Assembly: GCA_021791895.1 (NCBI GenBank)
Contig: JAJYVS010000013.1
Location: 1 to 64,000 of the forward strand
Origin: Actinomycetes bacterium
Lineage (GTDB): Bacteria; Actinomycetota; Acidimicrobiia; Acidimicrobiales; RAAP-2
Reading direction: 5' to 3'
DNA: 64,000 nucleotides
Of the stretch, positions 21,835 to 29,350 are shown in pieces (within the stretch, counting starts at the first letter, position 1; each line of letters begins with the position of its first letter). A program made the translations under genes and the position numbers. The notes under the pieces are model-generated. The model did not search any database. It was not told the DNA's origin and worked only from the letters and a program-made list of their open reading frames with translations.

Positions 21835-22149
21835 GTGAAGGACATCCTGGACGACATCGAACGGTGGCGATCGAACGGCCGCCGGGTCGCCCTGGCCAGA
21901 GTGGTGGACGTCGTGGGGTCCGGACCCCGCGGGCCCGGCGCGGCCATGGCCGTGTCCGAGGACGGCGAGGTGGCCGGTTCGGTCTCGGGGGGGTGCGTCG
22001 AGGGTGCCGTCGTCACCGAGGCCCTCGAGGTCCTCGAGCGTGGCACGCCCCGGCTGTGCAGCTTCGGGTACTCCGACGACGAGGCCTTCGCCGTCGGGTT
22101 GACCTGTGGCGGCACGATCTCGTTGTTCGTCGAGCCCCTGGACTGGTAG
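21835..22149 (+). CDS. XdhC/CoxI-family protein, N-terminal-type half
   Basis: The product (about 104 aa) is the XdhC_CoxI domain alone: ILDDIERWRSNGRRVALARVV, PGAAMAVSEDGEVAGSVSGGCVEGAV, and GLTCGGTISLFVEPL. XdhC proteins bind molybdenum cofactor, aid its sulfuration and insert it into Mo-hydroxylases. GTG 21835 has GAGGAGG five bases upstream; GTG 21829 is the alternative. The Rossmann half is encoded by the next gene, so the usual two-domain protein is split. Confidence 0.85.
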   Translation: MKDILDDIERWRSNGRRVALARVVDVVGSGPRGPGAAMAVSEDGEVAGSVSGGCVEGAVVTEALEVLERGTPRLCSFGYSDDEAFAVGLTCGGTISLFVEPLDW

Positions 22150-22152
22150 GGC

Positions 22153-22971
22153 GTGGCCGGCGAGCCCTCGCTCTACGAGATCCTGCGGGACTGCCTGGCC
22201 CGGAACGTGCCGGTCGTGCTGGCCACCGTGGTGGCCAGCACCGAGGCCGGGCGCCTCGGGGCGAAGCTTCTCGCCCACGGCACCGAGGTGCTCGGGACCC
22301 TGGGCGACCCCGGCCTCGACGCCGTCGTCGGGCGTGACGCGCTCGGCGCGCTGGTCTCGGGGCAGAGCTCGACCCGCCACTACGGCCTGGGCGGCGAGGC
22401 ACGCGAGGACGACGTCACCGTCTTCGTCGAGGCGTTCAGCCCGCCCCCGAAGATGATCATCCTCGGCGCGGTCGACTTCAGCGCCGCCCTGGCTGAGGTG
22501 GCCAGGGTCCTCGGCTACCGCGTGACCGTCTGCGATGCCCGGGCGGTGTTCGCCACGAAGCGGCGGCTCCCCGCCGCCGACGAGGTCGTGGTCGAATGGC
22601 CCGACCGCTACCTGGCCAAGGTCGGTGCCGAGCTCGGGCCGCGCGACGCCGTCTGCGTGCTCACCCACGACACCAAGTTCGACGTCCCGGCCATCGTCGC
22701 CGCCCTCGCCACCGAGGTCGGCTACATCGGTGCGATGGGGTCGCGGAGGACCACCGAGCAGCGCAACGCCCGGCTGCGCGAGGCCGGGGTCGCCGCGGCG
22801 GGCCTCGCCCGGGTCCGCGCCCCGATCGGGCTCGATCTCGGCGCCCGGACCCCCGAGGAGACGGCGGTGTCCATCTGCGCCGAGATCATCGCCAGCCAGA
22901 CCGACACCGAGACCGTCCTCCCCCTCGCCCACTCGACCGGCGCGATCCACCGGGACGGCGCGGTGTCGTGA
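22153..22971 (+). CDS. XdhC-family protein with Rossmann domain (CoxF/CoxI-like)
   Basis: The N-terminal part repeats an XdhC_CoxI-like fold (ILRDCLARNVPVVLATVVAS, GAKLLAHGTEVLGTLGD). The C-terminal half is the XdhC Rossmann domain (KMIILGAVDFSAALAEVARVLGYRVTVCDAR, then CVLTHDTKFDVPAIVAAL, YIGAMGSRRT, and IGLDLGARTPEETAVSICAEIIA). It probably hands matured Mo cofactor to the apo-hydroxylase. It begins three bases after the previous stop and overlaps the next gene (GTGA). Confidence 0.87.
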   Translation: MAGEPSLYEILRDCLARNVPVVLATVVASTEAGRLGAKLLAHGTEVLGTLGDPGLDAVVGRDALGALVSGQSSTRHYGLGGEAREDDVTVFVEAFSPPPKMIILGAVDFSAALAEVARVLGYRVTVCDARAVFATKRRLPAADEVVVEWPDRYLAKVGAELGPRDAVCVLTHDTKFDVPAIVAALATEVGYIGAMGSRRTTEQRNARLREAGVAAAGLARVRAPIGLDLGARTPEETAVSICAEIIASQTDTETVLPLAHSTGAIHRDGAVS

Positions 22972-23525
22972 GCACCGGGGCGGTGGTGCTCGCCGCGGGG
23001 GGGGCCACCCGCTTCGGCGGCGAGGGGCACAAGCTGCTCGCCCCGTTCCGGGGTCGGCCCCTCGTGACCTGGGCGCTCGAGCACGCCCGGGACGCGGCAC
23101 TCGGGCCGACCGCCGTCGTGACCGGGGCGGTGGACCTCACCTCGGTGGTGCCCCCGGGGATCGAGGTGGTGGAGAACCCGACGTGGCGAGACGGGCAAGC
23201 TGGCTCACTGCAGGCCGCGCTCAGCTGGGCCAAGGCCCGCGGCCTCGACGCGGTCGTGATCGGGCTGGGCGACCAGCCCTTGGTGCCGCCGGAGGCGTGG
23301 CGGGCCGTCGCCGCCTCCGCCAGCCCGATCGCCGTCGCCGCCTTCGACGGTCGGCGGTGCCCGCCGACCCGCCTGGCCGCCTCGGTCTGGCCCGTGCTTC
23401 CGGTCGACGGCGACGAGGGGGCGCGGGCGGTGATGACCCGGCATCCCGAGCTGGTCGAGGCGGTAGCGTGTCCAGGTCACCCCGTCGACATCGACACGCT
23501 GGAGGACCTGGCCCGGTGGAGCTGA
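22968..23525 (+). CDS. Molybdenum cofactor nucleotidyltransferase (MocA/MobA-like)
   Basis: The 185-residue protein has the glycosyltransferase-like nucleotide site LAAGGATRFGGEGHKLL, then VVENPTWRDGQAGSLQAAL and VVIGLGDQPLVPPEAW. This matches MocA-type cytidylyltransferases, which make the dinucleotide form of Mo cofactor (MCD) used by CO dehydrogenase and other hydroxylases. The GTG overlaps the XdhC stop by four bases, and the end overlaps the CoxG start. Confidence 0.85.
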   Translation: MSTGAVVLAAGGATRFGGEGHKLLAPFRGRPLVTWALEHARDAALGPTAVVTGAVDLTSVVPPGIEVVENPTWRDGQAGSLQAALSWAKARGLDAVVIGLGDQPLVPPEAWRAVAASASPIAVAAFDGRRCPPTRLAASVWPVLPVDGDEGARAVMTRHPELVEAVACPGHPVDIDTLEDLARWS

Positions 23526-24175
23526 ACCACGATTTCAACGTCTCGGTGCCGATCGACACGGCCTGGGCGGTCCTCACTGACCTCGAACGGATCGCCCCGT
23601 GCATGCCCGGTGCCCAGCTCCAAGAGGTCGAGGGTGACGAGTATCGGGGCGTGGTGAAGGTCAAGGTCGGCCCGATCACCGCCCAGTACCGGGGAGCGGC
23701 CCGCATCGTGGAGCTCGACACCGAGGCCCACCGGGCGGTCCTGCGCGCCGAAGGCCGGGAGACCCGTGGCCAGGGCACCGCGGCGGCGACCGTGACCGCC
23801 GACCTGCGCAGCGACGGCCCGGCCGGCACGATCGTGCACATCGCCACCGATCTCGACATCTCGGGCCGGGTCGCCCAGTTCGGGCGGGGGGTCCTCGGCG
23901 AGGTCAGCGAGAAGCTTCTCGACCAGTTCGTCGCCGAACTGGAACAGAGCGTGCTCTCGGGCGAAGGGCCGGCCACGCCGGAGCGGTCGGAGGAGGAAGG
24001 CACCGAGTCCACCGATGCCCCGGCCGGCCCAGCCCGACGGGTGATCGACGCCCCGGAGCGCCCACCGCTCGACCTCCTGCAGGCGGCCGGCGGGTCGATG
24101 CTCCGCCGTGTCGTCCCGATCGTGGTGGTGATCGTGGTCGTCGCCCTGTGGCGTCGGCGCCGACGCCGGCGATGA
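23516..24175 (+). CDS. coxG: CoxG-family SRPBCC protein with C-terminal membrane anchor
   Basis: The N-terminal 150 residues are the CoxG SRPBCC domain: ELNHDFNVSVPIDTAWAVLTDLERIAPCMPGAQL, VKVGPITAQYRGAAR, and VAQFGRGVLGEVSEKLLDQFVAEL. A linker precedes a membrane helix (VVPIVVVIVVVALWR) and a run of arginines. CoxG anchors CO dehydrogenase to the membrane and carries electrons via bound quinone in known systems. The GTG at 23516 overlaps the transferase end by 10 bases. Confidence 0.85.
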   Translation: MELNHDFNVSVPIDTAWAVLTDLERIAPCMPGAQLQEVEGDEYRGVVKVKVGPITAQYRGAARIVELDTEAHRAVLRAEGRETRGQGTAAATVTADLRSDGPAGTIVHIATDLDISGRVAQFGRGVLGEVSEKLLDQFVAELEQSVLSGEGPATPERSEEEGTESTDAPAGPARRVIDAPERPPLDLLQAAGGSMLRRVVPIVVVIVVVALWRRRRRRR

Positions 24176-24188
24176 GCGGGCGCCCGCG

Positions 24189-25427
24189 GTGATCGCGCTC
24201 GACGAGGCCCAGCAGCGGGTCCTTTCGGCCTGCCCGGTCCTCGGGGCCGAACGTCGCCCGCTCGCCGCGGCCCTGGGCTGCATCACCACCGAGCGCATCG
24301 TGGCGTCCGAGGACGTGCCGCCGTTCGCGAACTCGGCCATGGACGGCTACGCCCTCCGGTCCGACGACGTCGCCAGTGCCCCCAGCGCGCTCCGGGTCGT
24401 CGACTCGGTCATGGCCGGCGACGGGCGGGCGGTCGAGGTCGGGGTGGGCGAGGCCGTGCGGATCATGACCGGGGCCCCGGTGCCCGACGGCGCCGACGCC
24501 GTCTGCATGGTGGAGCAGACCCGCACCGAGGACGAGGGGCGCCGGGTCGTCATCGAGGTGGCGGTGGGCCCGGGCACGGCCATCCGGGGGCCGGGCAGCG
24601 ACATCGCCTGCGGCGCCGAAGTGGTCGCACCGGGCACCGAGCTCACGCCGGCCCACCTCGGGGTGATCGCCCGGCTCGGATTGGAGACGGTCTGCGTCCA
24701 CCGTCGGCCGACCGTAGGCGTGCTCTCGACCGGCGACGAGCTGCGCGAGGGTCCGGGCGCCCTCGAACGGGGGGCGATCCGCGACGCCAACCGGCCCATG
24801 TTGCTCGCGCTCCTCGGGGCCGCGGGCTTCCCGACCGTCGACCTCGGCATCGTCCCCGACGACGAGGCGACCCTGCGACGGGTGCTGACCGATGCTGTGG
24901 CGACCTGCGACGCCCTCGTCACGAGCGGCGGGGTCAGCGTGGGCGACCTCGACGTCGTGCGCATGGTGCTCACCGATCTCGGCGGACCCTCGATGCACTG
25001 GATGCAGGTGGCGATCCGTCCGGCCAAGCCCCTCGCCTTCGGACTGCTCGACAGGCGGGTGCCGGTGATAGGCCTGCCCGGCAATCCGGTCTCCTCGTTG
25101 ATCTCCTTCGAGCTGTTCGCCCGGCCGGCCCTGCGGCGCATGCAGGGCCATCGCGACCCCTTCCGCCCCACCCTGCGGGCCCTCGCCGACCACGACCTCC
25201 CCCGACGGCCCGACGGCAAGATCCACTTCGTCCGGGGGTGGGCGAGGACCGACGCCGAAGGCCGGCTGCACGTCGCGGCATCCGGGGGGCAGGACTCCCA
25301 CCAGCTGAAGGCGCTGGCCGACGCCAATGCGCTGGTGGTGCTCGAAGACGGCGACGGCGCCCGCGCCGGTGACGAGGTCCGGGTCCTCGTGCTCGACGGC
25401 CACCGCCTCGGGCAACCCGATGGCTGA
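24189..25427 (+). CDS. moeA: Molybdopterin molybdenumtransferase MoeA
   Basis: MoeA inserts molybdate into adenylylated molybdopterin. The 412-residue protein has the family blocks VPPFANSAMDGYALRSDD, RIMTGAPVPDGADAVCMVEQT, GVLSTGDEL, DANRPMLLALLGAAGF, SGGVSVGDLDVVRMVL and GLPGNPVSSLISFELF. GTG 24189 lies 13 bases after coxG. The gene overlaps moaC by eight bases. It forms one transcript with the cox accessory genes and the following moa genes, so cofactor supply and insertion are linked. Confidence 0.93.
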   Translation: MIALDEAQQRVLSACPVLGAERRPLAAALGCITTERIVASEDVPPFANSAMDGYALRSDDVASAPSALRVVDSVMAGDGRAVEVGVGEAVRIMTGAPVPDGADAVCMVEQTRTEDEGRRVVIEVAVGPGTAIRGPGSDIACGAEVVAPGTELTPAHLGVIARLGLETVCVHRRPTVGVLSTGDELREGPGALERGAIRDANRPMLLALLGAAGFPTVDLGIVPDDEATLRRVLTDAVATCDALVTSGGVSVGDLDVVRMVLTDLGGPSMHWMQVAIRPAKPLAFGLLDRRVPVIGLPGNPVSSLISFELFARPALRRMQGHRDPFRPTLRALADHDLPRRPDGKIHFVRGWARTDAEGRLHVAASGGQDSHQLKALADANALVVLEDGDGARAGDEVRVLVLDGHRLGQPDG

Positions 25428-25959
25428 GAGGCGAGACGGGGGTCCCGGCGACACGGCCGGGACGGACGGGGGCCTCTCGCACGTCGACACGCACGGCCGA
25501 GCCCGGATGGTTGACGTCACCCAGAAGGCCAGCACGCATCGCCGCGCCGTGGCCGGTTGCCTCGTGTCCTCGCCCGGCGGGGCCATCTCGAGCCTCGGTC
25601 CCTCGCAGCGGGCCGAGATGCTCGCCGCCGCCCGGGTCATCGGGATCCAGGCGGCCAAACAGACCTCCGATCTGATCCCGCTCTGCCACCCGCTCCTCAT
25701 CGGGGACGTGGCCGTCGACTTCGAGGTCGAAGGCGACGCCGTCGAGGTGGTCGCCCGGGTCGAGTGCTTCGGACAGACCGGCGTCGAGATGGAGGCGTTG
25801 ACGGCCTGCGCCACCGCTGCGCTCGCCATCTGCGATTTGTGTCAGGAGCACGATCCGGAGATGACGCTCGGTCGGCTGCGGCTCTGGGAGAAGCGGGGCG
25901 GGCGCTCGGGAGTCTGGCGCTTCGACGAGGTGGGCGACGCGCCCGCCCGAGCGTGGTGA
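25420..25959 (+). CDS. moaC: Cyclic pyranopterin monophosphate synthase MoaC
   Basis: MoaC works with MoaA to turn GTP into cyclic pyranopterin monophosphate. The 179-residue protein shows LSHVDTHGRARMVDVTQK, QTSDLIPLCHPLLIG and TGVEMEALTACATAALAICDLCQ, which include the conserved active-site residues. It carries a short Gly/Asp-rich N-terminal extension before LSHVD. ATG 25420 overlaps the moeA end. The stop overlaps the next GTG. Confidence 0.93.
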   Translation: MAERRDGGPGDTAGTDGGLSHVDTHGRARMVDVTQKASTHRRAVAGCLVSSPGGAISSLGPSQRAEMLAAARVIGIQAAKQTSDLIPLCHPLLIGDVAVDFEVEGDAVEVVARVECFGQTGVEMEALTACATAALAICDLCQEHDPEMTLGRLRLWEKRGGRSGVWRFDEVGDAPARAW

Positions 25960-26456
25960 GCGACCCGGAGCCGGCGGCACGGCTCCGGGCCAAGGTCCTC
26001 ACCGTCTCCGACGGCGTCGTCGCCGGCACCCGGGAAGACCGCTCAGGCGAGGCGGTGAGCGACCTGCTCGTCGGTCACGGGTTCGACGTCGTGGAGCGGG
26101 CGCTGTGCGCCGACGGCGTCGACGAGGTGGCCGGCACGCTGCGACGGCTCGCCGAAGGGTTCAGCGGGCTCGTGGTGACCACCGGGGGAACCGGCTTCGG
26201 CCCTCGCGACCTCACCCCCGAGGGCACGCTGGCGGTGATCGACCGCGCTGCTCCCGGCCTGGCCGAGGCCATGCGGGCGGTCAGCCCGCTCGGCCGGTTG
26301 TCCCGGGGGACGGCCGGCACACTCGGGAGGTGCCTGGTCCTCAACACGCCGGGCTCGACCGGCGGGGCGACCGAGTCGCTCGGCGCCGTGCTCGAGGTGC
26401 TGCCCCACGCGCTCTTTCTGTTGGCGGGGGCGCGCGACCCGCACCCCCATCCCTAG
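25956..26456 (+). CDS. mog: MogA/MoaB-family molybdopterin adenylyltransferase
   Basis: The protein should adenylylate molybdopterin before MoeA acts. It has the signature VLTVSDGVVAGTREDRSGEAV, VVTTGGTGFGPRDLTPEGT and LVLNTPGSTGGATESLGAV. At 166 residues the length is normal. GTG 25956 gives a four-base overlap with moaC. It is the last rightward gene of the operon, and its stop is 10 bases from the end of the convergent moaD. Confidence 0.9.
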   Translation: MSDPEPAARLRAKVLTVSDGVVAGTREDRSGEAVSDLLVGHGFDVVERALCADGVDEVAGTLRRLAEGFSGLVVTTGGTGFGPRDLTPEGTLAVIDRAAPGLAEAMRAVSPLGRLSRGTAGTLGRCLVLNTPGSTGGATESLGAVLEVLPHALFLLAGARDPHPHP

Positions 26457-26466
26457 AGCTAGAGGC

Positions 26467-26703
26467 TCAGCCGCCCGAGACCGGCGGGAGGATCGCCACC
26501 TCGTCCTCGGCCGACAGCGGGGTGTCGGATCCGGCGGCCACGCCGTTGACCCAGACCCGGGAGCGCTCGAGGAGCGCGGCCAGCTCGGGCCCGAAGCGTT
26601 CGGTCGTCGCCGCCACCACCTCGCCGAGCGAGGCGCCGTCGACGACCGCCCGCCCCGTTCCCGCCGCCTCCCGTGCCGGGCCGAAGAACAGGACCAGCGC
26701 CAG
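26467..26703 (-). CDS. moaD: Molybdopterin synthase sulfur carrier MoaD, non-standard start
   Basis: The small protein reads LALVLFFGPAREAAGTGR and ends AEDEVAILPPVSGG, with the C-terminal Gly-Gly that is thiocarboxylated. It provides sulfur to MoaE. No ATG, GTG or TTG exists in frame between the upstream stop codon and the conserved region. CTG 26703 is in the position of the usual Met, two bases beyond the moaA stop, so a CTG start with translational coupling is proposed. The 78-residue length fits the family. Confidence 0.85.
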   Translation of the reverse strand: MALVLFFGPAREAAGTGRAVVDGASLGEVVAATTERFGPELAALLERSRVWVNGVAAGSDTPLSAEDEVAILPPVSGG

Positions 26704-26704
26704 C

Positions 26705-27751
26705 TCAGCCCCCGATCATCGACATGGAGCGCCGGGGCCGCAGGAAGCCCGGGTCGTTGATGCCGTGCCCGGGCAACTTCGCGTTCACCGCCAGGCGGAA
26801 AGCGAGCGCGATGGCCGCGTCGTCGGCGCCGGAACGCAACAGGGTCTTGAGCGGCGTCTCCTCGTTGGCGAAGAGGCAATTGCGGATCGCGCCGTCGGCG
26901 GTCACCCGCAGCCGGTCACAGGTGCCGCAGAAGGGCTCGGTCACCGTCGGGATCACCCCGATCTCGCCGGCGCCGTCGACGAAGCGGTAGCGGGTGGCCG
27001 GGGCATAGGGGTCGGCGTCGCTGCCGGCCAACACCTCGAGCGGCCAATGCGCGGAGATCTCCTCCACGATCCGGGTCGCCGGGACCACGCTCTCGCGCTC
27101 CCAGCTGCCGGCCCCGTCGAGCGGCATGTACTCGATGAACCGCACGATGCGCCCGGTCTCCCGCCCGAACCGGGCGAAGTCGACGAGCTCGTCGTCGTTC
27201 ACGCCCGCCAGGACCACAACGTTCACTTTGAGGGGGGACAGTCCGGCCCGCTCGGCCGCGTCCATCGCCCCGAGCACGGTCGCCAGGTCCCCCGAGCGCC
27301 GGATCGACGGGAACCGCTCGGGGCGCAGCGAGTCACAGCTGATGTTGACCCGGCGCAAGCCGGCGGCGGCCAGCCGCGGCGCCTGGCGCTCGAGACCGGT
27401 CCCGTTGGTCGTCATGGACAGATCTTCGAAGCCGATGGCCGAGAGCATCTCGACGAAGGAGTCGACGCCGCGACGCACGAGCGGCTCCCCGCCTGTGATC
27501 CGGACCCGTCGCACCCCGAGGCCGTAGGCCACCCGGGCCACCCGGGCCAGCTCCTCGTAGCTCAAAATCTGAGCTCGCGGTAGGAACCGGACCCCTTCCT
27601 CGGGCATGCAGTAGACGCAGCGGAAGTTGCACCGGTCGGTCACCGAGATCCGCAGGTCTCGGTGGACCCGACCGAACCGGTCGACCAGCGCGCCGCCGAG
27701 GTCGTCACCTGGGGAAGGGCGCCTGGTCAACGCGACCCGGACCGAGCTCAT
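26705..27751 (-). CDS. moaA: GTP 3',8-cyclase MoaA
   Basis: This is a radical SAM enzyme making the first Mo-cofactor intermediate from GTP. It has the cluster motif CNFRCVYCM (RISVTDRCNFRCVYCMPEEG), the glycine-rich RITGGEPLVRRGV, and the C-terminal second cluster (PFCGTCDRLRVTADGAIRNCLF). The C-terminal GG needed by the family ends MIGG. The length (348 aa) is usual. It is in a leftward operon moaE-moaA-moaD with a four-base overlap to moaE. Confidence 0.95.
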   Translation of the reverse strand: MSSVRVALTRRPSPGDDLGGALVDRFGRVHRDLRISVTDRCNFRCVYCMPEEGVRFLPRAQILSYEELARVARVAYGLGVRRVRITGGEPLVRRGVDSFVEMLSAIGFEDLSMTTNGTGLERQAPRLAAAGLRRVNISCDSLRPERFPSIRRSGDLATVLGAMDAAERAGLSPLKVNVVVLAGVNDDELVDFARFGRETGRIVRFIEYMPLDGAGSWERESVVPATRIVEEISAHWPLEVLAGSDADPYAPATRYRFVDGAGEIGVIPTVTEPFCGTCDRLRVTADGAIRNCLFANEETPLKTLLRSGADDAAIALAFRLAVNAKLPGHGINDPGFLRPRRSMSMIGG

Positions 27752-28221
27752 CGGGCTGCCCCGCCCGCCGGATCAACCTCGCGCAGCTCGTGGGCGTCGG
27801 CCGCCCAGTCGGCACCCCCCTCCCAGACCTCACGCTTCCAGATCGGGGCCGACTCTTTCAGGGTGTCGATGCACCACCGGGCGGCCTCAAAGGCTTCGGC
27901 CCGATGGGGCGTCGAAACCGCCACCACCACCGAGACCTCGCCGAGCTCGAGGGTCCCGGCGCGGTGCAACAGGGCCACCCGGCCGATGTCCGGCCAACGC
28001 CGCCGGGCCTCGGCCGCGATGGCCGCCAGGCTGGGCACCACCCTGGCCCCGTAGGCCTCGTACTCCAGCCGGAGCACGCCGGAGCGGCCCTCCGAGTGGT
28101 CGCGCACCGTGCCGCAGAACACGGCCAGCCCGCCGCACCCCGGCACCGTCGCCCACGAGAGCACCTCGGCCACCGGAAGCGAAGCGGTGGTGAGCTCGAT
28201 CCACTCGTTCTGCTCGGCCAC
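27748..28221 (-). CDS. moaE: Molybdopterin synthase catalytic subunit MoaE
   Basis: MoaE makes molybdopterin from the cyclic precursor with sulfur from MoaD. Motifs include FCGTVRDHSEGR, LEYEAYGARVVPSLAAI, HRAGTLELGEVSVVVAVSTPHRAEAFEAARWCIDTLKESAPIWKREV with the catalytic lysines. The protein is 157 residues. It is the first gene of the leftward moaEAD operon and diverges from modA, with the molybdate-type operator between them. Confidence 0.93.
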   Translation of the reverse strand: MAEQNEWIELTTASLPVAEVLSWATVPGCGGLAVFCGTVRDHSEGRSGVLRLEYEAYGARVVPSLAAIAAEARRRWPDIGRVALLHRAGTLELGEVSVVVAVSTPHRAEAFEAARWCIDTLKESAPIWKREVWEGGADWAADAHELREVDPAGGAAR

Positions 28222-28303
28222 AGAGCCACCTTAAACGTCCTGGCTGGTCAGAGGCTTCTGAAGCGTCCGCTCCCGATAACCGGATATCCGAGGAAAGGGG
28301 AAG

Positions 28304-28330
28304 TATTTCCCTACATATACTAGGGAAATA
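28304..28330 (+). promoter_or_regulatory. Perfect inverted repeat over the modA promoter
   Basis: TATTTCCCTA, seven bases, TAGGGAAATA: ten-base arms with no mismatch. The centre contains TATACT, a good -10 hexamer, so binding would block the promoter. It lies about 90 bases before modA and within the moaE-modA divergent region. The half-site spacing is similar to ModE-type operators though the bases differ. The MerR-type HTH-TOBE protein at 31341 is the natural candidate to bind it. Its effect on moaE is open. Confidence 0.7.
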
Positions 28331-28417
28331 TGCAATATTGCTTGAATATGAGTGCTGACATCGACGCCAGTTTCTTGACGAGCAACGACGTTCACCAGCC
28401 ACGAAAGGAATCCACGA

Positions 28418-29341
28418 ATGGAATCCCGCCGCATGATTGCCTCGACTCGCTTCTATCGACGCGCGTGTGGGTCCGCACTGGCCCTTCTGATGGCTAGCGC
28501 CACTGTCGTTGTCGCCGACGGAGGCGTCGGCGCGTCAGCCCACCCGGCAGCTTCGAAGGGTCCCGTTGACGTGATCGCCGCCGGCTCGCTTGAGACGATC
28601 CTCGCCAAGCTCGCGCCCAGCTTTGCGAAGGAAACAGGTTACTCGCTCGTCCCGACAACGAACGGCGCCTTCGCTGACGCGTCGGAGATCAAGGGTGAGA
28701 CTGTGAAGGAAGATGTCTTCATCAGCGCCGGCCCTGCCCCGGTGCAGGACCTCGAGGGGGCGAAGAATGGCGATTGGGCGTCCTGGTATGCGCAGATCGG
28801 CACCACGCCGCTACTGGTCGGCTACAACCCCAGGAGCAAGTTCGCCCACGACCTCCGTACGATGCCGTGGTACAAGGTTGTGGTGATGAAGGGCTTCCTG
28901 CTCGGCCGCACCGATCCGGCGACGGACCCAAAGGGGGTGCTCGCCGTGGCGGCGCTCGATGACGCGGCGGCCAAGTACCACGAACCGGCACTGAAGACGC
29001 TCGGGACGGAGAGCTCGAACGTCTACACCGAGGATTCCCTGGTCGGCCGCCTCCAGGCGGGACAACTGGACGCCGGCTTCTTCTACGGTGTCGAGGCCAC
29101 GGCCGCCACCCCGCCGCTCAAGACGATCACGCTCGCGCCGCTCAAACTGAGCGCCACCTATGACCTCGTGATCCTCAACCGTGCCCCGCACGAAGCCGGG
29201 GCGGTGGCCTTCACCTCTTGGCTGCTCGGGCCAAAGGCAAAGGCAATCCTGACCGCCGAAGGTTTCACTCTCGACAAGCCAGCAAAGCTCACCGGCAACA
29301 AGTCGGCCGTTCCGAGGGCACTCCACTCGGTCATCTCTTAA
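28418..29341 (+). CDS. modA: Molybdate/tungstate ABC transporter, substrate-binding protein
   Basis: The 307-residue protein has a signal peptide (basic start, then ACGSALALLMASATVVVA) and an extracytoplasmic binding domain. The motif VDVIAAGSLETILAKLAPSF, later DVFISAGPAPVQDLE and GQLDAGFFYGVEA place it near the WtpA/ModA group. It would capture oxyanions for the fused transporter that follows nine bases later. AAAGGA precedes the ATG. Base composition is lower in GC than the moa genes, which hints at a different history. Confidence 0.85.
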   Translation: MESRRMIASTRFYRRACGSALALLMASATVVVADGGVGASAHPAASKGPVDVIAAGSLETILAKLAPSFAKETGYSLVPTTNGAFADASEIKGETVKEDVFISAGPAPVQDLEGAKNGDWASWYAQIGTTPLLVGYNPRSKFAHDLRTMPWYKVVVMKGFLLGRTDPATDPKGVLAVAALDDAAAKYHEPALKTLGTESSNVYTEDSLVGRLQAGQLDAGFFYGVEATAATPPLKTITLAPLKLSATYDLVILNRAPHEAGAVAFTSWLLGPKAKAILTAEGFTLDKPAKLTGNKSAVPRALHSVIS

Positions 29342-29350
29342 GGGGTTCGC

